From a virus, in IMG/VR virus record IMGVR_UViG_3300037485_001282, positions 79,702-143,701 of that record: a stretch of 64,000 nucleotides of DNA; one strand, given 5' to 3'. The notes under the pieces are model-generated. The model had not been told where the DNA came from. It did not search any database and was given only the letters and a program-made list of their open reading frames with translations. Both the position numbers and the translations under genes were made by a program. Positions within the stretch are counted from its first letter, which is position 1. Every line of letters begins with the position of its first letter. Positions 33,310 through 42,523 of this stretch are shown here, piece after piece.

Positions 33310-34266
33310 ATGAAAGTCAGGACGAAGGAAGATTTAGCAATTTGGATTAGGCGATCATTAGGTGAGCCAACAGTGAATCTTCCCATTGCTCCTGAGCAAC
33401 TTGATGATTGCATAGATGAGGCTATAGAGTTCTTTACAGAGAGATGTACTGGTCATGGGTCCGAGGAAAGCTATATTGCTATATTGCCAGTGGTTAGGGC
33501 TATAGAGGCTGCTGGACTACCTTCTACAAACGCTAGAGTTAGTGGAAGTGCTCATGGGGTTGCTGAGATACTTTATCAAGCAGAATATCAACTACCAAGG
33601 AATGTTTTGGCTATTGGTGAGCCTTTAGATAATACTGCTACTACTCCAGCAATTAATGGACAATGGGTGACTGCTGGCGGTGGATATGCTTCTAATGATC
33701 CAATGTTAAATTTTGCATTTGCTTCGGCAGAAACATTCAATTCCCCAACTCTTGGTGGAATTGCTGGATCCGCTATGGCTGCTGGGTTGTTTTTCCCTGG
33801 AACCGTCTGGGCTGATTTCTCTGGATTTAACTCATATGGTTCAAGAGGTGGTTCCCGTGGTCAAGGTGGTGGAGTTGATTTAGTTACATATGAACTTGGC
33901 TTAGAATATATGGAAATGATGAAGCAACGTTATACCATTCATATGTCCTGTCAGTTTATGGAAGCGCAGAGAAAAGTTAGAATTTCTCCTAGACCAAATT
34001 GCTTTGGTATGTTAGTTATTCCTGTTTGGGTTCGTGTTGCTGATGCGGATCTTTATGATCATATTTGGATTCGTCGTTATGCAAGAGCATTAACTATGAG
34101 AAATATTGGTATGAATACTGGGTTCTTTACTGGCGCTAAATTTCCTGGTGGTGTTGAAATTAATTCTAAGAAATTCGAAGAAGAAGGCGAAAAAGAAATC
34201 GAAAAATTAGAACAACAGATAAAAGACTTCGATTATGGAGAACCTGGATCTTTCAGAATAGGCTGA
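33310..34266 (+). CDS. 13: Neck protein gp13
   Basis: This 318-residue protein fits T4 gp13 (309 residues), which closes the filled head. The N-terminus EDLAIWIRRSLGEPTVNLPI then APEQLDDCIDEAIEFFTE matches gp13's [20 protein letters not shown] then DQIYDCIQRALELY. The C-terminal YARALTMRNIGMNTGFFTGA then FPGGVEINSKKFEEEGEKEI also follows gp13. The middle differs and is rich in Gly and Ser (GGSRGQGGG). Its ATG abuts the preceding stop, with AAGGAACT before it. Confidence 0.9.
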   Translation: MKVRTKEDLAIWIRRSLGEPTVNLPIAPEQLDDCIDEAIEFFTERCTGHGSEESYIAILPVVRAIEAAGLPSTNARVSGSAHGVAEILYQAEYQLPRNVLAIGEPLDNTATTPAINGQWVTAGGGYASNDPMLNFAFASAETFNSPTLGGIAGSAMAAGLFFPGTVWADFSGFNSYGSRGGSRGQGGGVDLVTYELGLEYMEMMKQRYTIHMSCQFMEAQRKVRISPRPNCFGMLVIPVWVRVADADLYDHIWIRRYARALTMRNIGMNTGFFTGAKFPGGVEINSKKFEEEGEKEIEKLEQQIKDFDYGEPGSFRIG

Positions 34267-34284
34267 TTTTAGTTAGGGGAAATA

Positions 34285-35052
34285 ATGGCGGGACTAGATA
34301 ATCCACTTCAGTATAAGCAGTATTATAATCAGTTCTCTGGTCCTTGGAAGCAGAAGAATACTATAGAAATGTATGATAATGCATTGGCTCAGTATTTTGG
34401 TGTTTATGGTATTCCTATTGATTATTACCCAGTTGAAGTAAATTACAACAAAGATAGAATATTTGGCGAAGATACCGCTAAAAGATATATTCACAAGAGA
34501 CAGTTAACTTGTGTAGTTAAAGACGGTGCTTTTGAGGAAAATTTAGTTTATAATGGGTTCGGTGAAATAACTCAAGTAGAGTTTCAAATTTATATTCATT
34601 TACCTACGTTTAGAAAATTAGTAAATAGAGATCCTCTTGCTAGTGATAACTTTTATTTACCTAATAGTAGCAATATAGGCTATGAAGTAGTACATGTTGA
34701 CTGGATGACGTTGGGGCTTGATGGAAATATTTTCGGGCAAAAAAGTACTTATATTTTAACCTGTAAATCCAGAGAATATTCTGAAGAACAATATGGTCTT
34801 CTTGACCAAAGTGGTAATTTAATTTCTAATGCTCCAGCAGATGCATATGTTCCAGATGGATCCTTAAGAATACAAGATAAATATAATGTTCCAATTCCAA
34901 AGACAACTCAAGCAACTAATTCTAATGATAAGAATGCGTCAGATAACAACGAAATAGCAAATATTACTGAAGGAATAGAAAATCAAACAACTGGTGTTAG
35001 AGAGGGTGGGTTAACATTTAAGAAAAATAAGATTTACTGGGGCGATTGGTGA
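34285..35052 (+). CDS. 14: Neck protein gp14
   Basis: This 255-residue protein follows gp13 and matches T4 gp14 (256 residues). Shared features are an N-terminal ALAQYFGVYGIPIDYYPVEV (T4: SIQMRGVECYYVPREYV), then RIFGEDTAKRYIHKR (T4: LIFGEDLKNKF), a central beta region and a C-terminal part ending in EGIENQ and WGDW. gp14 completes the neck with gp13. The C-terminal 60 residues are Asn-rich and look flexible. AGGGGAA precedes the start. Confidence 0.88.
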   Translation: MAGLDNPLQYKQYYNQFSGPWKQKNTIEMYDNALAQYFGVYGIPIDYYPVEVNYNKDRIFGEDTAKRYIHKRQLTCVVKDGAFEENLVYNGFGEITQVEFQIYIHLPTFRKLVNRDPLASDNFYLPNSSNIGYEVVHVDWMTLGLDGNIFGQKSTYILTCKSREYSEEQYGLLDQSGNLISNAPADAYVPDGSLRIQDKYNVPIPKTTQATNSNDKNASDNNEIANITEGIENQTTGVREGGLTFKKNKIYWGDW

Positions 35053-35067
35053 ACTAAAGGAACTAAC

Positions 35068-35745
35068 ATGAAATCAGAGCTACTTATGCAAAAGAGAATA
35101 CTAAGTCTATTTAAAGAATCTAACGCTCTTAAAGGCGGACTAGCTGATGGGAAAACAGTAAACGATATTGCCAAGAAGCATAATGTTCCTATCGAAGTTA
35201 TTTTGCATCAGGAGCAACTAGGTCTTAGTGTAGAGAAGGAACACGCTGATGATATATATCTTCGTGGAGAGATAGTAAGAGATCACCTATGGGAAGATCC
35301 TTATTATTATGATAAACTCAGTAAAGCAAAATTAGAAAGTACTTCTGTTTTAGATGAAATGCCTTATTTTCACGATGTTCCTAGTGAAAACCACGTATCC
35401 TTAGATTTACAAATAGAAAAATTTGATATAAAGGAACTAAAATTAGCTTTAACTCAGTTATTCATGGGAGAAAAGCCATTTGGTGATAACATTAAACAAC
35501 CAGAAGTTATAATAGATGACCCCGATAAGTTCAAAGAAATGTTACTTAACTTCACCGATGATATAACCGAACCAGCAAATCAGTTCTTAGTCCAATTTAT
35601 AAGAAAATATAACCCATTTAATATATCATCTAAGTTTAGACCAAATGTAACATTAAAGAATATAACAAAGTACGAAAAGCAATATGTAGTAAATTACGTT
35701 AACCAAGCTTATTCAGATGCTATGGAAAATAAACATGTTAGATAA
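35068..35745 (+). CDS. DUF5661-like protein of unknown function in the neck operon
   Basis: This 225-residue protein has an N-terminal segment GGLADGKTVNDIAKKHNVPI, then LGLSVEKEHADDIYLRGEIV, then RDHLWEDPYYYDKLSK. That pattern (G-K-x-x-D-I-A, then V-E-x-E-H, then D-H-L-x-E-D-P-x-Y-Y) is the DUF5661 type found in many phages, with unknown function. The remaining 140 residues are unrecognised. It sits between gp14 and gp15 in place of any T4 gene. AAGGAACTAAC precedes the start. Confidence 0.65.
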   Translation: MKSELLMQKRILSLFKESNALKGGLADGKTVNDIAKKHNVPIEVILHQEQLGLSVEKEHADDIYLRGEIVRDHLWEDPYYYDKLSKAKLESTSVLDEMPYFHDVPSENHVSLDLQIEKFDIKELKLALTQLFMGEKPFGDNIKQPEVIIDDPDKFKEMLLNFTDDITEPANQFLVQFIRKYNPFNISSKFRPNVTLKNITKYEKQYVVNYVNQAYSDAMENKHVR

Positions 35746-35953
35746 TATCAATAAGATTATAGCTAGTTACGATGAAGAGATAAAGATCTGCAAAAGCGCC
35801 TTAAAGGAACTAAAAGAAACTGATTTTGCTGAAATGATTCTCTATAAGACGCAACTAAGTGAAAAAAGAATGATACTCCAGACGCTAAAGAATTTAGTTC
35901 ACATCGATAGTTCCAGAGTAATTGATACCGAAAGAATATATAAGAAACCATGA
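35735..35953 (+). CDS. Small helical protein of unknown function
   Basis: This 72-residue protein is not recognised; it is predicted to be two long helices (NINKIIASYDEEIKICKSAL, then EMILYKTQLSEKRMILQTLK). I chose the ATG at 35735 since an upstream ATG at 35717 is buried in the preceding gene without a better ribosome site. It overlaps the preceding gene by 11 bases and the gp15 start by four (ATGA), so it is translated as part of the neck operon. Confidence 0.6.
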   Translation: MLDNINKIIASYDEEIKICKSALKELKETDFAEMILYKTQLSEKRMILQTLKNLVHIDSSRVIDTERIYKKP

Positions 35954-37347
35954 AGAATTTCTACTTTTCAAATATACTTTATAACGGAATTTCCAGCTTT
36001 GCCGATATATTCAATGATATGTCAGTTTGGGTCTATGATGCTGACGGAAGAGCAACTAGATCCAAGAAAGTTCCTGTAATTATCGCGCCAAAGGAAAAAG
36101 TAGTTTCTGCGTTAATGAAAGGAAATTTCGGAACTGATTCGAGTAACCAAGGAGTTACTATTGAAAACTATCTCCCACAGATTTCGATTTTCTGGAATAA
36201 CCTTTCTTTAGATACTGAAAGAATGGCTGGTCAGAGAAACCAAAGAAGATTATATACAGAAGTATCAGATAGAAACGAAGATGGTTGCGACGAAAGTTAC
36301 GTTCATACAGATATTAAAACGGTTCCCTATAAAATGGGATTTGAAGTTACTTTATGGACTAAGTACGAATCAGATATGGCGCAGTTACTAGAAAATATTC
36401 TTCCATTTTTCCACCCAGAAGCTTATGTAAGTATATATGAAAAAGGAGTAGGACTAGAAAGGCAATGTAAAGTAACTAAGGAAAGTGAAAGTTTAAACTT
36501 CACCTATGATCTAAACCAACCAGATAGAAGAGTTCTCCAATCAACGCTAACTTTCTCAATGGAAATAAACTTCTATAAACCAGAAAACCCAATAGCTAAA
36601 CCAATCCAAAAAATGTACATGAATATCGCAGAACCTAAAGAAAATGGTAAAGCCCACGGTGAGAAACTAGTAGTAGAAGCAGCTTCAGAACCTGGAATGT
36701 GCTTCCATGACTTAGATTCAAAAACAAGATCATTCATTAAAGAATTTAACCTAGAAGATCAAATATATACCTCACAATTTTACCCAGACGTAAATGGCAT
36801 AGTTCCTCAACCAAAAGAGATTCTACCAACTCACCTTCCTAAAGAATTCATAGATACTCTCCTTAGAAGAGATCCTAATTACGGTTCCCAAGATATTACC
36901 AACATAGTCACTACAGACAACGTTACTACCGATGAACTTCTAGTAACTAATATGAACGTAAAGAAATCTTCGATAATAAGTTCCTATGTAGTTACTCCTA
37001 ATGGTTTCCCTATATTAACTTCAAGTATCTCAAGAGTTGATACTGGGAAATTTACTATAAAATTATCAGAAGTTCCTACAAGCAACTTGTATAAGATAGT
37101 TTATAGAATAGAACCTATAGGCGACTTAATAGTTAATATTCCAATAGGCTCTAATACAGTCACTATAGTTAATGAGAGAATTAAAGCTACTTCAATCCCC
37201 GTTGTGCAAATATATAATACTACAGAAGCCCCTAATATTGCTATTGAGGGGATCTTAAGTATCTCTGATGGGAGTTTTTCAATTAGATTATCAAGTACCC
37301 CAGCAGTTGATGGTTATAAAGTTACTTGGTCAGTGGAGGAACCTTGA
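35950..37347 (+). CDS. 15: Tail sheath terminator/stabiliser gp15, with extra C-terminal domain
   Basis: Residues 1-230 match T4 gp15 (272 residues), which caps the tail tube and sheath and joins the head: NDMSVWVYDADGRATRSKKV, PQISIFWNNLSLDTERM, YKMGFEVTLWTKYESDMAQL then LENILPFFHPEA, and LTFSMEINFYKP. The protein is 465 residues, so about 200 residues are added. The extra part ends in two similar beta-rich units (SSIISSYVVTPNGFPI... and the later IAIEGILSISDGSFSIRLSS). These look like Ig-like or fibronectin-like decorations. Its TGA overlaps the TTG start of gp16. Confidence 0.88.
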   Translation: MKNFYFSNILYNGISSFADIFNDMSVWVYDADGRATRSKKVPVIIAPKEKVVSALMKGNFGTDSSNQGVTIENYLPQISIFWNNLSLDTERMAGQRNQRRLYTEVSDRNEDGCDESYVHTDIKTVPYKMGFEVTLWTKYESDMAQLLENILPFFHPEAYVSIYEKGVGLERQCKVTKESESLNFTYDLNQPDRRVLQSTLTFSMEINFYKPENPIAKPIQKMYMNIAEPKENGKAHGEKLVVEAASEPGMCFHDLDSKTRSFIKEFNLEDQIYTSQFYPDVNGIVPQPKEILPTHLPKEFIDTLLRRDPNYGSQDITNIVTTDNVTTDELLVTNMNVKKSSIISSYVVTPNGFPILTSSISRVDTGKFTIKLSEVPTSNLYKIVYRIEPIGDLIVNIPIGSNTVTIVNERIKATSIPVVQIYNTTEAPNIAIEGILSISDGSFSIRLSSTPAVDGYKVTWSVEEP

Positions 37348-37871
37348 GTCAATTAGATGCTAGTATAAACGATATTCTTGACATTAAAGATACTATAGGA
37401 GACTTAGTTTCTGATAGCGAAACTGATACTAAAGTATCCGATGAAGAGAAACAGTTTAAAGAGAGAATGAAGAAAATAGAGCAACTTAAAGAAGAACTTA
37501 AGACAAAAAACTCTGTAGATGATGAAGAGTTTATTAAATCGTCACTTAAGAAAATAGTTAATCTTGGAGTTGTAGCTGCTGAGTCACTTGGAATGGAACT
37601 CGAAGCACATCCTGATGGTAGAGGAACTGAATGTTTAGCTACTGTGCTTAATGCAGCAACTACGGCTGTTAAGGAACTCAATAATGTAAACACTGATAAA
37701 GAGAAGATTAAAATATCTAGAGAAACTTTGGATATGAAAAAGATTAGTAACCCAGGTAATCAAAAAATAACTCAAAACAATAACTTCTTTGGTAACCCAT
37801 CAGATTTACTAGATATGATGAAAAAAGGCGCTATGAAAACGGTAGATGCTCAAGTAGAAAAGATTAGTTAG
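37344..37871 (+). CDS. 16: Small terminase subunit gp16 (TTG start)
   Basis: This 175-residue protein fits T4 gp16 (164 residues), which forms rings and regulates packaging by gp17. The C-terminal FFGNPSDLLDMMKKG matches the T4 VFMGSPTELMDEIGD, and the middle ALNAATTAVKEL-like helices fit the ring core. The best start is TTG at 37344, five bases after GGAGGAA-type sequence and overlapping the gp15 stop as TTGA. An earlier TTG at 37326 lacks a site. A strong terminator follows. Confidence 0.85.
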   Translation: MSQLDASINDILDIKDTIGDLVSDSETDTKVSDEEKQFKERMKKIEQLKEELKTKNSVDDEEFIKSSLKKIVNLGVVAAESLGMELEAHPDGRGTECLATVLNAATTAVKELNNVNTDKEKIKISRETLDMKKISNPGNQKITQNNNFFGNPSDLLDMMKKGAMKTVDAQVEKIS

Positions 37872-37898
37872 ATTTAATAGTCAATAAAAGTAACTTAT

Positions 37899-37931
37899 AG
37901 GAACTACCAGTAACTTGGTAGTTCCTTTTTT
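37899..37931 (+). terminator. Rho-independent terminator after gp16
   Basis: AGGAACTACCA and TGGTAGTTCCT pair perfectly over 11 bases with loop GTAACT, followed by TTTTT. The arms are themselves copies of the AGGAACT/AGTTCCT heptamer. Confidence 0.92.
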
Positions 37932-37975
37932 ATTTGGAACTTAAAGTTAATTATAGTTCCTATAGTAACTTATAT

Positions 37976-37983
37976 TATAAATA
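37976..37983 (+). promoter_or_regulatory. T4-type late promoter
   Basis: Exact TATAAATA 17 bases before the gp17 ATG at 38001. Confidence 0.85.
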
Positions 37984-38000
37984 AGAATAGGGAACCTGAA

Positions 38001-39635
38001 ATGCCAATTAGTTACAATGTTAAGGGAATGAAAAGACCAAACGAGGTGACTGAATATACTCCAGAAATGCTTCAGGAGTATGTTAAATGCGCCACCGATA
38101 TTATTTATTTTGCGGAGAATTATTACTATATAACATCTACACATAACAATAAAGGAAAACAGTTAGTTGAATTATATGATTTCCAGAAGGATATTTTACA
38201 TGGATTAGTTAACAACGATCATGTTATTCTTAATGCAGCTAGACAGGTTGGTAAATCTACGTGTTCTTGTATTTTTTTATTGTGGTATGCTTTATTTAAT
38301 AAAGATATTGAAATTGCGATATTGGCTAATAAACAAAGAACAGCAACCGAATTAATGGGTGACGTAAAAAATGCTTATTTGGAGTTACCTAATTGGCTAA
38401 AACCAGCGCCATTGAAATATGATGAACTAAACATTGAATTTGATAGTGGAACTAAAATTATTGCGGCAGCAACATCAAAAGACGCTATACGTGGTAGGTC
38501 CATATCAGCCCTACTAATTGATGAGTTCGCACATTTACCAACCAACATAGCCGAAGAGTTCTGGACTGCTGTTTTGCCAACAATTTCCAACGGTGGTAAG
38601 TGTATAGTTGTATCAACCCCCAACGGCGCTGGTGGATTATTCTACGATCTATGGAGAAAAGCAACACTTAAGATAGAAGATTGTGATTTTATTCCGTTTA
38701 AGGCGCGATGGGATGTAGTTCCTGGTAGAGACGAATCATGGAAGAAGAAAATGATGTCTTCTATGAACTCTATCGTTAAGTTTAATCAGGAATTTGAATG
38801 TAACTTCTCAGGATCTTCCAATACACTTATAGAAGGAAATACGTTGGAACGTTTAGTTTCTCAAGTTCCTTTATTAGTGCCTGAAGAGGGATACAGTATT
38901 TGGAAGGCACCTCAGAGGAATCGAATTTACTTAGCGTCTTGTGACGTTGCTAAAGGTGTTAATAGTGACTTCTCGGTAGTTGACATTTATGATGTTACTA
39001 CTTGGCATGTTAATGGAAGATATGATCAAGTTGCTCAGCTACGAACTAATTCACTTGCGTTACTTCCAGAGTTTAAACCCAAAGTAGTTCAGATTTGTCG
39101 TCAGTGGAATAATTGTGCTCTAATAATCGAGAATAATAACTTAGGCGATGTATTAGCTAAAGCGATTCATGAAGAAGATGAATACGAGAATCTTTATTAT
39201 GACTATGACCGAAAGGAAATAGGAGTAAATGCTAATGTTAAAACGAAACCATTAGCTTGTAGGCACTATAAAGAAGATTTAGAGACTAGCGTATTAACTA
39301 TAAGATCTACTGATACTATAAAGGAACTGGCAACATTCGAAGAAGTAATGAGTGGGGTATTTAAGGCGCGTAAAGGAAACGCTTTTCATGATGATACAGT
39401 AACTGTAGGATATTGGGCTGCTTATTGTTTGAGATCGAAGTGGTGGGAAGATCATTTGCATGATATTAGAAAAAATAGCAAAGTAGCTTTATTAGGAAGT
39501 GGATCTAAGAGTTCTCTGATAAATACTCAAGTTAAGGATCCTGACGAAGAAAGTATGAGTAGATTCATGAATATGTTTGACGACAACTTTGAAGACGAAT
39601 TAAAAGGATTTACTGCTGGTCTTGGGAAATTCTGA
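38001..39635 (+). CDS. 17: Large terminase subunit gp17
   Basis: This 544-residue protein matches T4 gp17 (610), the packaging motor and headful nuclease. The ATPase has an upstream adenine-binding DFQKDILHG, Walker A ARQVGKST (80-87), Walker B LLIDEFAH (with Asp174/Glu175) and the coupling motif VSTPNGAGG. The nuclease domain starts with ASCDVAKG...DFSVVDIYD, and has a later acidic AFHDDTVTVG. Length lacks T4's N-terminal extension. A late promoter is upstream, and GGGAAC may serve as its ribosome site. Confidence 0.97.
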   Translation: MPISYNVKGMKRPNEVTEYTPEMLQEYVKCATDIIYFAENYYYITSTHNNKGKQLVELYDFQKDILHGLVNNDHVILNAARQVGKSTCSCIFLLWYALFNKDIEIAILANKQRTATELMGDVKNAYLELPNWLKPAPLKYDELNIEFDSGTKIIAAATSKDAIRGRSISALLIDEFAHLPTNIAEEFWTAVLPTISNGGKCIVVSTPNGAGGLFYDLWRKATLKIEDCDFIPFKARWDVVPGRDESWKKKMMSSMNSIVKFNQEFECNFSGSSNTLIEGNTLERLVSQVPLLVPEEGYSIWKAPQRNRIYLASCDVAKGVNSDFSVVDIYDVTTWHVNGRYDQVAQLRTNSLALLPEFKPKVVQICRQWNNCALIIENNNLGDVLAKAIHEEDEYENLYYDYDRKEIGVNANVKTKPLACRHYKEDLETSVLTIRSTDTIKELATFEEVMSGVFKARKGNAFHDDTVTVGYWAAYCLRSKWWEDHLHDIRKNSKVALLGSGSKSSLINTQVKDPDEESMSRFMNMFDDNFEDELKGFTAGLGKF

Positions 39636-39645
39636 TTTTTAAAAT

Positions 39646-39653
39646 TATAAATA
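39646..39653 (+). promoter_or_regulatory. T4-type late promoter, first of two before gp18
   Basis: Exact TATAAATA in the gap between gp17 and gp18, 88 bases before the gp18 ATG. Confidence 0.75.
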
Positions 39654-39704
39654 AGATGAAAACCACACATTATAGCATAAAAATAAAAATATTTACTGCT
39701 CGCT

Positions 39705-39712
39705 TATAAATA
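39705..39712 (+). promoter_or_regulatory. T4-type late promoter, second of two before gp18
   Basis: Exact TATAAATA 29 bases before the gp18 ATG at 39742. Two copies in tandem fit the high demand for sheath protein. Confidence 0.85.
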
Positions 39713-39741
39713 AACATAAGAGAAACTATAAGGAGCTTGGT

Positions 39742-41745
39742 ATGGCACTTTCACCTGGAATCGAATCGATTGAACGCGATATAACAGTAAGAATTCCAAC
39801 AGTAACATCAAGTGTTGGTGCGATTGTTATTGCTGCTGAGAAGGGTGCTATAAACAAGCCCCTTTTAATTAACGACGAAAAACAATATAGAGAAACTTTT
39901 GGTGAGCCTGATGATGTCAATTATCGTCACTGGTTTACTGGAGCAGCTTTCCTAAAATCGTCTGATCAACTTTGGGTTGTTCGTACTGAAGATAAGACAA
40001 AAATGGTTGCTGGTTTAACTATCGGAACTTCTGGTGGTCTTACTTCTTGTGGAACTCCTCTAATCAGTTCTTACCCAACACCAAAAGCATCCGAATACTT
40101 CCCATTAAGTTACGATAATGTCAGTGACGAGGAAGCAAAAGTTGGATCTGTTCCAGTATTCAATACTGGAAACGGCAAAGAAATTTTCCACATTTATGCT
40201 GTTGGTGCTGGTCCATATTACGAAGGAGTTGAAGTTGTTACAATCAACTCTCTCGACTATAAGACACTTTTAGAACTTAAAGAAGAATATGTTCAAGCCA
40301 CAACTACTCAACAAAAACAAGCAGTTGCTAAGAAATACTACACTGGAACTCCAGCAACTTCTGCTGATGCAATTTGGGCTGGTTCTACTGCCCCAGCATC
40401 TGGCGATGCTTACTACGTTGACAGCGGCAACTATCTTGCTTGCTCATTAATTAAAGACGATGTTATTTCTTCCGAAGTTGTTGATAATCAAGTAGTTTGG
40501 TCAGTTGATACTGGTCTTTTGAATACTTATACTTCATTCTCATTCGGCCCACAAGCAAATTACGACTCAAACACCAGAGTATATAGTAATAGTGATGAGT
40601 TCGCAGTCATGGTATTTGATCCAAACGGCAATCTCGCTGAACAATATATTGTATCAAATGAAATCGATAAGTTAAATGACGCTGGTCAGAAAATGTTCGC
40701 TCCAGATGTAATCAATGAAAGCAGTAACTTCATTTATTTCTTCATCGGTGGGGATCCTTCTGAGGCTGGTGGAATTGAGCCAGTAACAACTGGTAAAGTT
40801 AACTTGGCTGGCGCTGACGCATTAACCACAGACTTGTCACAATTAAGTGGCGAGATCGAAGAACAATGGAGAGAATGGTTTGCTAATAAAGAAACCTATC
40901 AAATCGACTTAACTTTCGATCCCGACTATCCAACTGTTCTCAAACAAGCATTGGACGATATTAGCAAAAATATTCGTAAAGACTGTTTTACCCTTTTGAA
41001 TGTTCCTGAAAGCGTAATGGTAAATACTTCTACTCATCGCCCAATCGCACAATATATTACTTCAATGAAGAACTATGTTGCAAATACTCTTAATATTGAT
41101 TCATCTTACTCAGCAATTTATGGACAATATTTCAAGATTTATGATAGATTCAATGAAAAGAACCGTTGGGTTCCTGTTACTGGATATGTCGCTGCTAATA
41201 TAGCAACTTCGGATTTCAGTACTGCACAATGGAATGCTCCTGCTGGTTTTGCTAGAGGCGTAATTGACGGAATAGTTGATGTTGCAATTACTCCATCCCA
41301 AGCACAGCGCGATGTTATGTACTCAAATAAGATCAATGCTATTGTTAACTTTAATGGTCAAGGCATCGTTATTTGGGGACAAAAGACTATGCAAGGTCGC
41401 CCAAGTGCATTCGATAGAATCAATGTTCGTAGATTGTTCCTACACCTCGAAAGAAGTATCGAAAAGTTAGCTAGATATTTCATCTTCGAAATTAACGACG
41501 AAACCACAAGATCAAGATTCCGTGGAATTGTTAATGGTTTCTTGGCAGAAATCAAATCTCGTAGAGGCGTAACTGATTTCTTAGTAGTTTGTGACTCAAC
41601 TAATAACGGTCCAGATGTTATTGATCGAAATGAATTTGTTGCTGAAATTTTAGTTAAGCCAAGCAGAGCAATCGAATTCGTTAGACTCGTATTTACTGCT
41701 GTTAGTACTGGGGTTAGTTTCTCAGAAGTAGTTGGTAGAGGTTGA
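39742..41745 (+). CDS. 18: Tail sheath protein gp18
   Basis: This 667-residue protein fits T4 gp18 (659), the contractile sheath subunit. The start SPGIESIERDITVRIPTVTS then GAIVIAAEKGAINKPLLI, with the following ETFGEPDD, is the standard sheath N-terminus. The C-terminal domain has GIVIWGQKTMQGRPSAFDRI then NVRRLFLHLERSIEKLARYF and ILVKPSRAIEFVRLVFTAVS. AAGGAG lies before the ATG. Codons lean toward C-ending forms in parts, consistent with high expression. Confidence 0.96.
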   Translation: MALSPGIESIERDITVRIPTVTSSVGAIVIAAEKGAINKPLLINDEKQYRETFGEPDDVNYRHWFTGAAFLKSSDQLWVVRTEDKTKMVAGLTIGTSGGLTSCGTPLISSYPTPKASEYFPLSYDNVSDEEAKVGSVPVFNTGNGKEIFHIYAVGAGPYYEGVEVVTINSLDYKTLLELKEEYVQATTTQQKQAVAKKYYTGTPATSADAIWAGSTAPASGDAYYVDSGNYLACSLIKDDVISSEVVDNQVVWSVDTGLLNTYTSFSFGPQANYDSNTRVYSNSDEFAVMVFDPNGNLAEQYIVSNEIDKLNDAGQKMFAPDVINESSNFIYFFIGGDPSEAGGIEPVTTGKVNLAGADALTTDLSQLSGEIEEQWREWFANKETYQIDLTFDPDYPTVLKQALDDISKNIRKDCFTLLNVPESVMVNTSTHRPIAQYITSMKNYVANTLNIDSSYSAIYGQYFKIYDRFNEKNRWVPVTGYVAANIATSDFSTAQWNAPAGFARGVIDGIVDVAITPSQAQRDVMYSNKINAIVNFNGQGIVIWGQKTMQGRPSAFDRINVRRLFLHLERSIEKLARYFIFEINDETTRSRFRGIVNGFLAEIKSRRGVTDFLVVCDSTNNGPDVIDRNEFVAEILVKPSRAIEFVRLVFTAVSTGVSFSEVVGRG

Positions 41746-41788
41746 ATTAGGTAGGTCAGATTAGATTAAATAAACACAGGAGAAAACC

Positions 41789-42451
41789 ATGCCATTCCCA
41801 TCAGACGTAGAATCAATGAATCTTTATAGTTTCCGTCAAACTATTAGAGATGTTAGTCGTCCTTATCTGTTTATGGTCGAGATGCCAAATATTGATACTA
41901 GTGCCGCTAAGTTAACCGCTTTTGCGAGAACTACATCATTACCAAAGTATTCTCTTTCTACAATTGATATTCCGTTTCAATCACAGAAACTTAAATTGGC
42001 TGGTCCAGCTAACATTGAAGGAACTTGGCAGGTTGAGTTTCTCTGTGACGAACTACATACTTTACGAAATAAATTCCTTAGTTGGGCTCAGATTGGGTTC
42101 GATATTCAAAGACTTCAAGCTGGTGCTCCGTCTTCTTATAAGTATGATTTAGCTAAAGTTGTTCAATTAGCTCGTAATGGCGCTAGAATTGCACAATATC
42201 AGTTCGTTGGCCTATTCCCAACTTCAGTTGGTGAAATTCAATTATCACACGAAGAACAAGGTTACGCTAAGTTCCCAGTAGAATTCGCGTATGATTACTA
42301 TACTATCGATCAAGCAAATTCATTTGACGTTAACTCAAGTGCATTCCAAATTGGCGCTACTGGTATTGGTGCTACTACTGACTTGGCTGCATTGGCTGGC
42401 GCAACTAATATCAATGAAGTAACTGGTACTATTGGTAACAACGGGGGCTGA
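41789..42451 (+). CDS. 19: Tail tube protein gp19, first copy
   Basis: This 220-residue protein matches T4 gp19 (163), the tube inside the sheath. FRQTIRDVSRPYLFMVEMPN, TTSLPKYSLSTIDIPFQSQK, then IEGTWQVEFLCDELHTLRNK and VEFAYDYYTID are typical. It is longer than T4 gp19 by a Gly/Ala/Thr-rich tail. AGGAGAAAAC precedes the start. A strong terminator separates it from a second copy at 42524. It is likely the main tube protein because it follows the sheath directly and is followed by the terminator. Confidence 0.93.
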   Translation: MPFPSDVESMNLYSFRQTIRDVSRPYLFMVEMPNIDTSAAKLTAFARTTSLPKYSLSTIDIPFQSQKLKLAGPANIEGTWQVEFLCDELHTLRNKFLSWAQIGFDIQRLQAGAPSSYKYDLAKVVQLARNGARIAQYQFVGLFPTSVGEIQLSHEEQGYAKFPVEFAYDYYTIDQANSFDVNSSAFQIGATGIGATTDLAALAGATNINEVTGTIGNNGG

Positions 42452-42473
42452 GATTAATTTTTAAGATCGATTT

Positions 42474-42514
42474 ATTAGCCCTAGATCGAATTAAACGATC
42501 TGGGGCTAATTTTT
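42474..42514 (+). terminator. Rho-independent terminator between the two tube genes
   Basis: ATTAGCCCTAGATCG and CGATCTGGGGCTAAT pair over 15 bases (one G-T) with a seven-base loop and TTTTT after. Confidence 0.93.
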
Positions 42515-42523
42515 AAGGAAAAA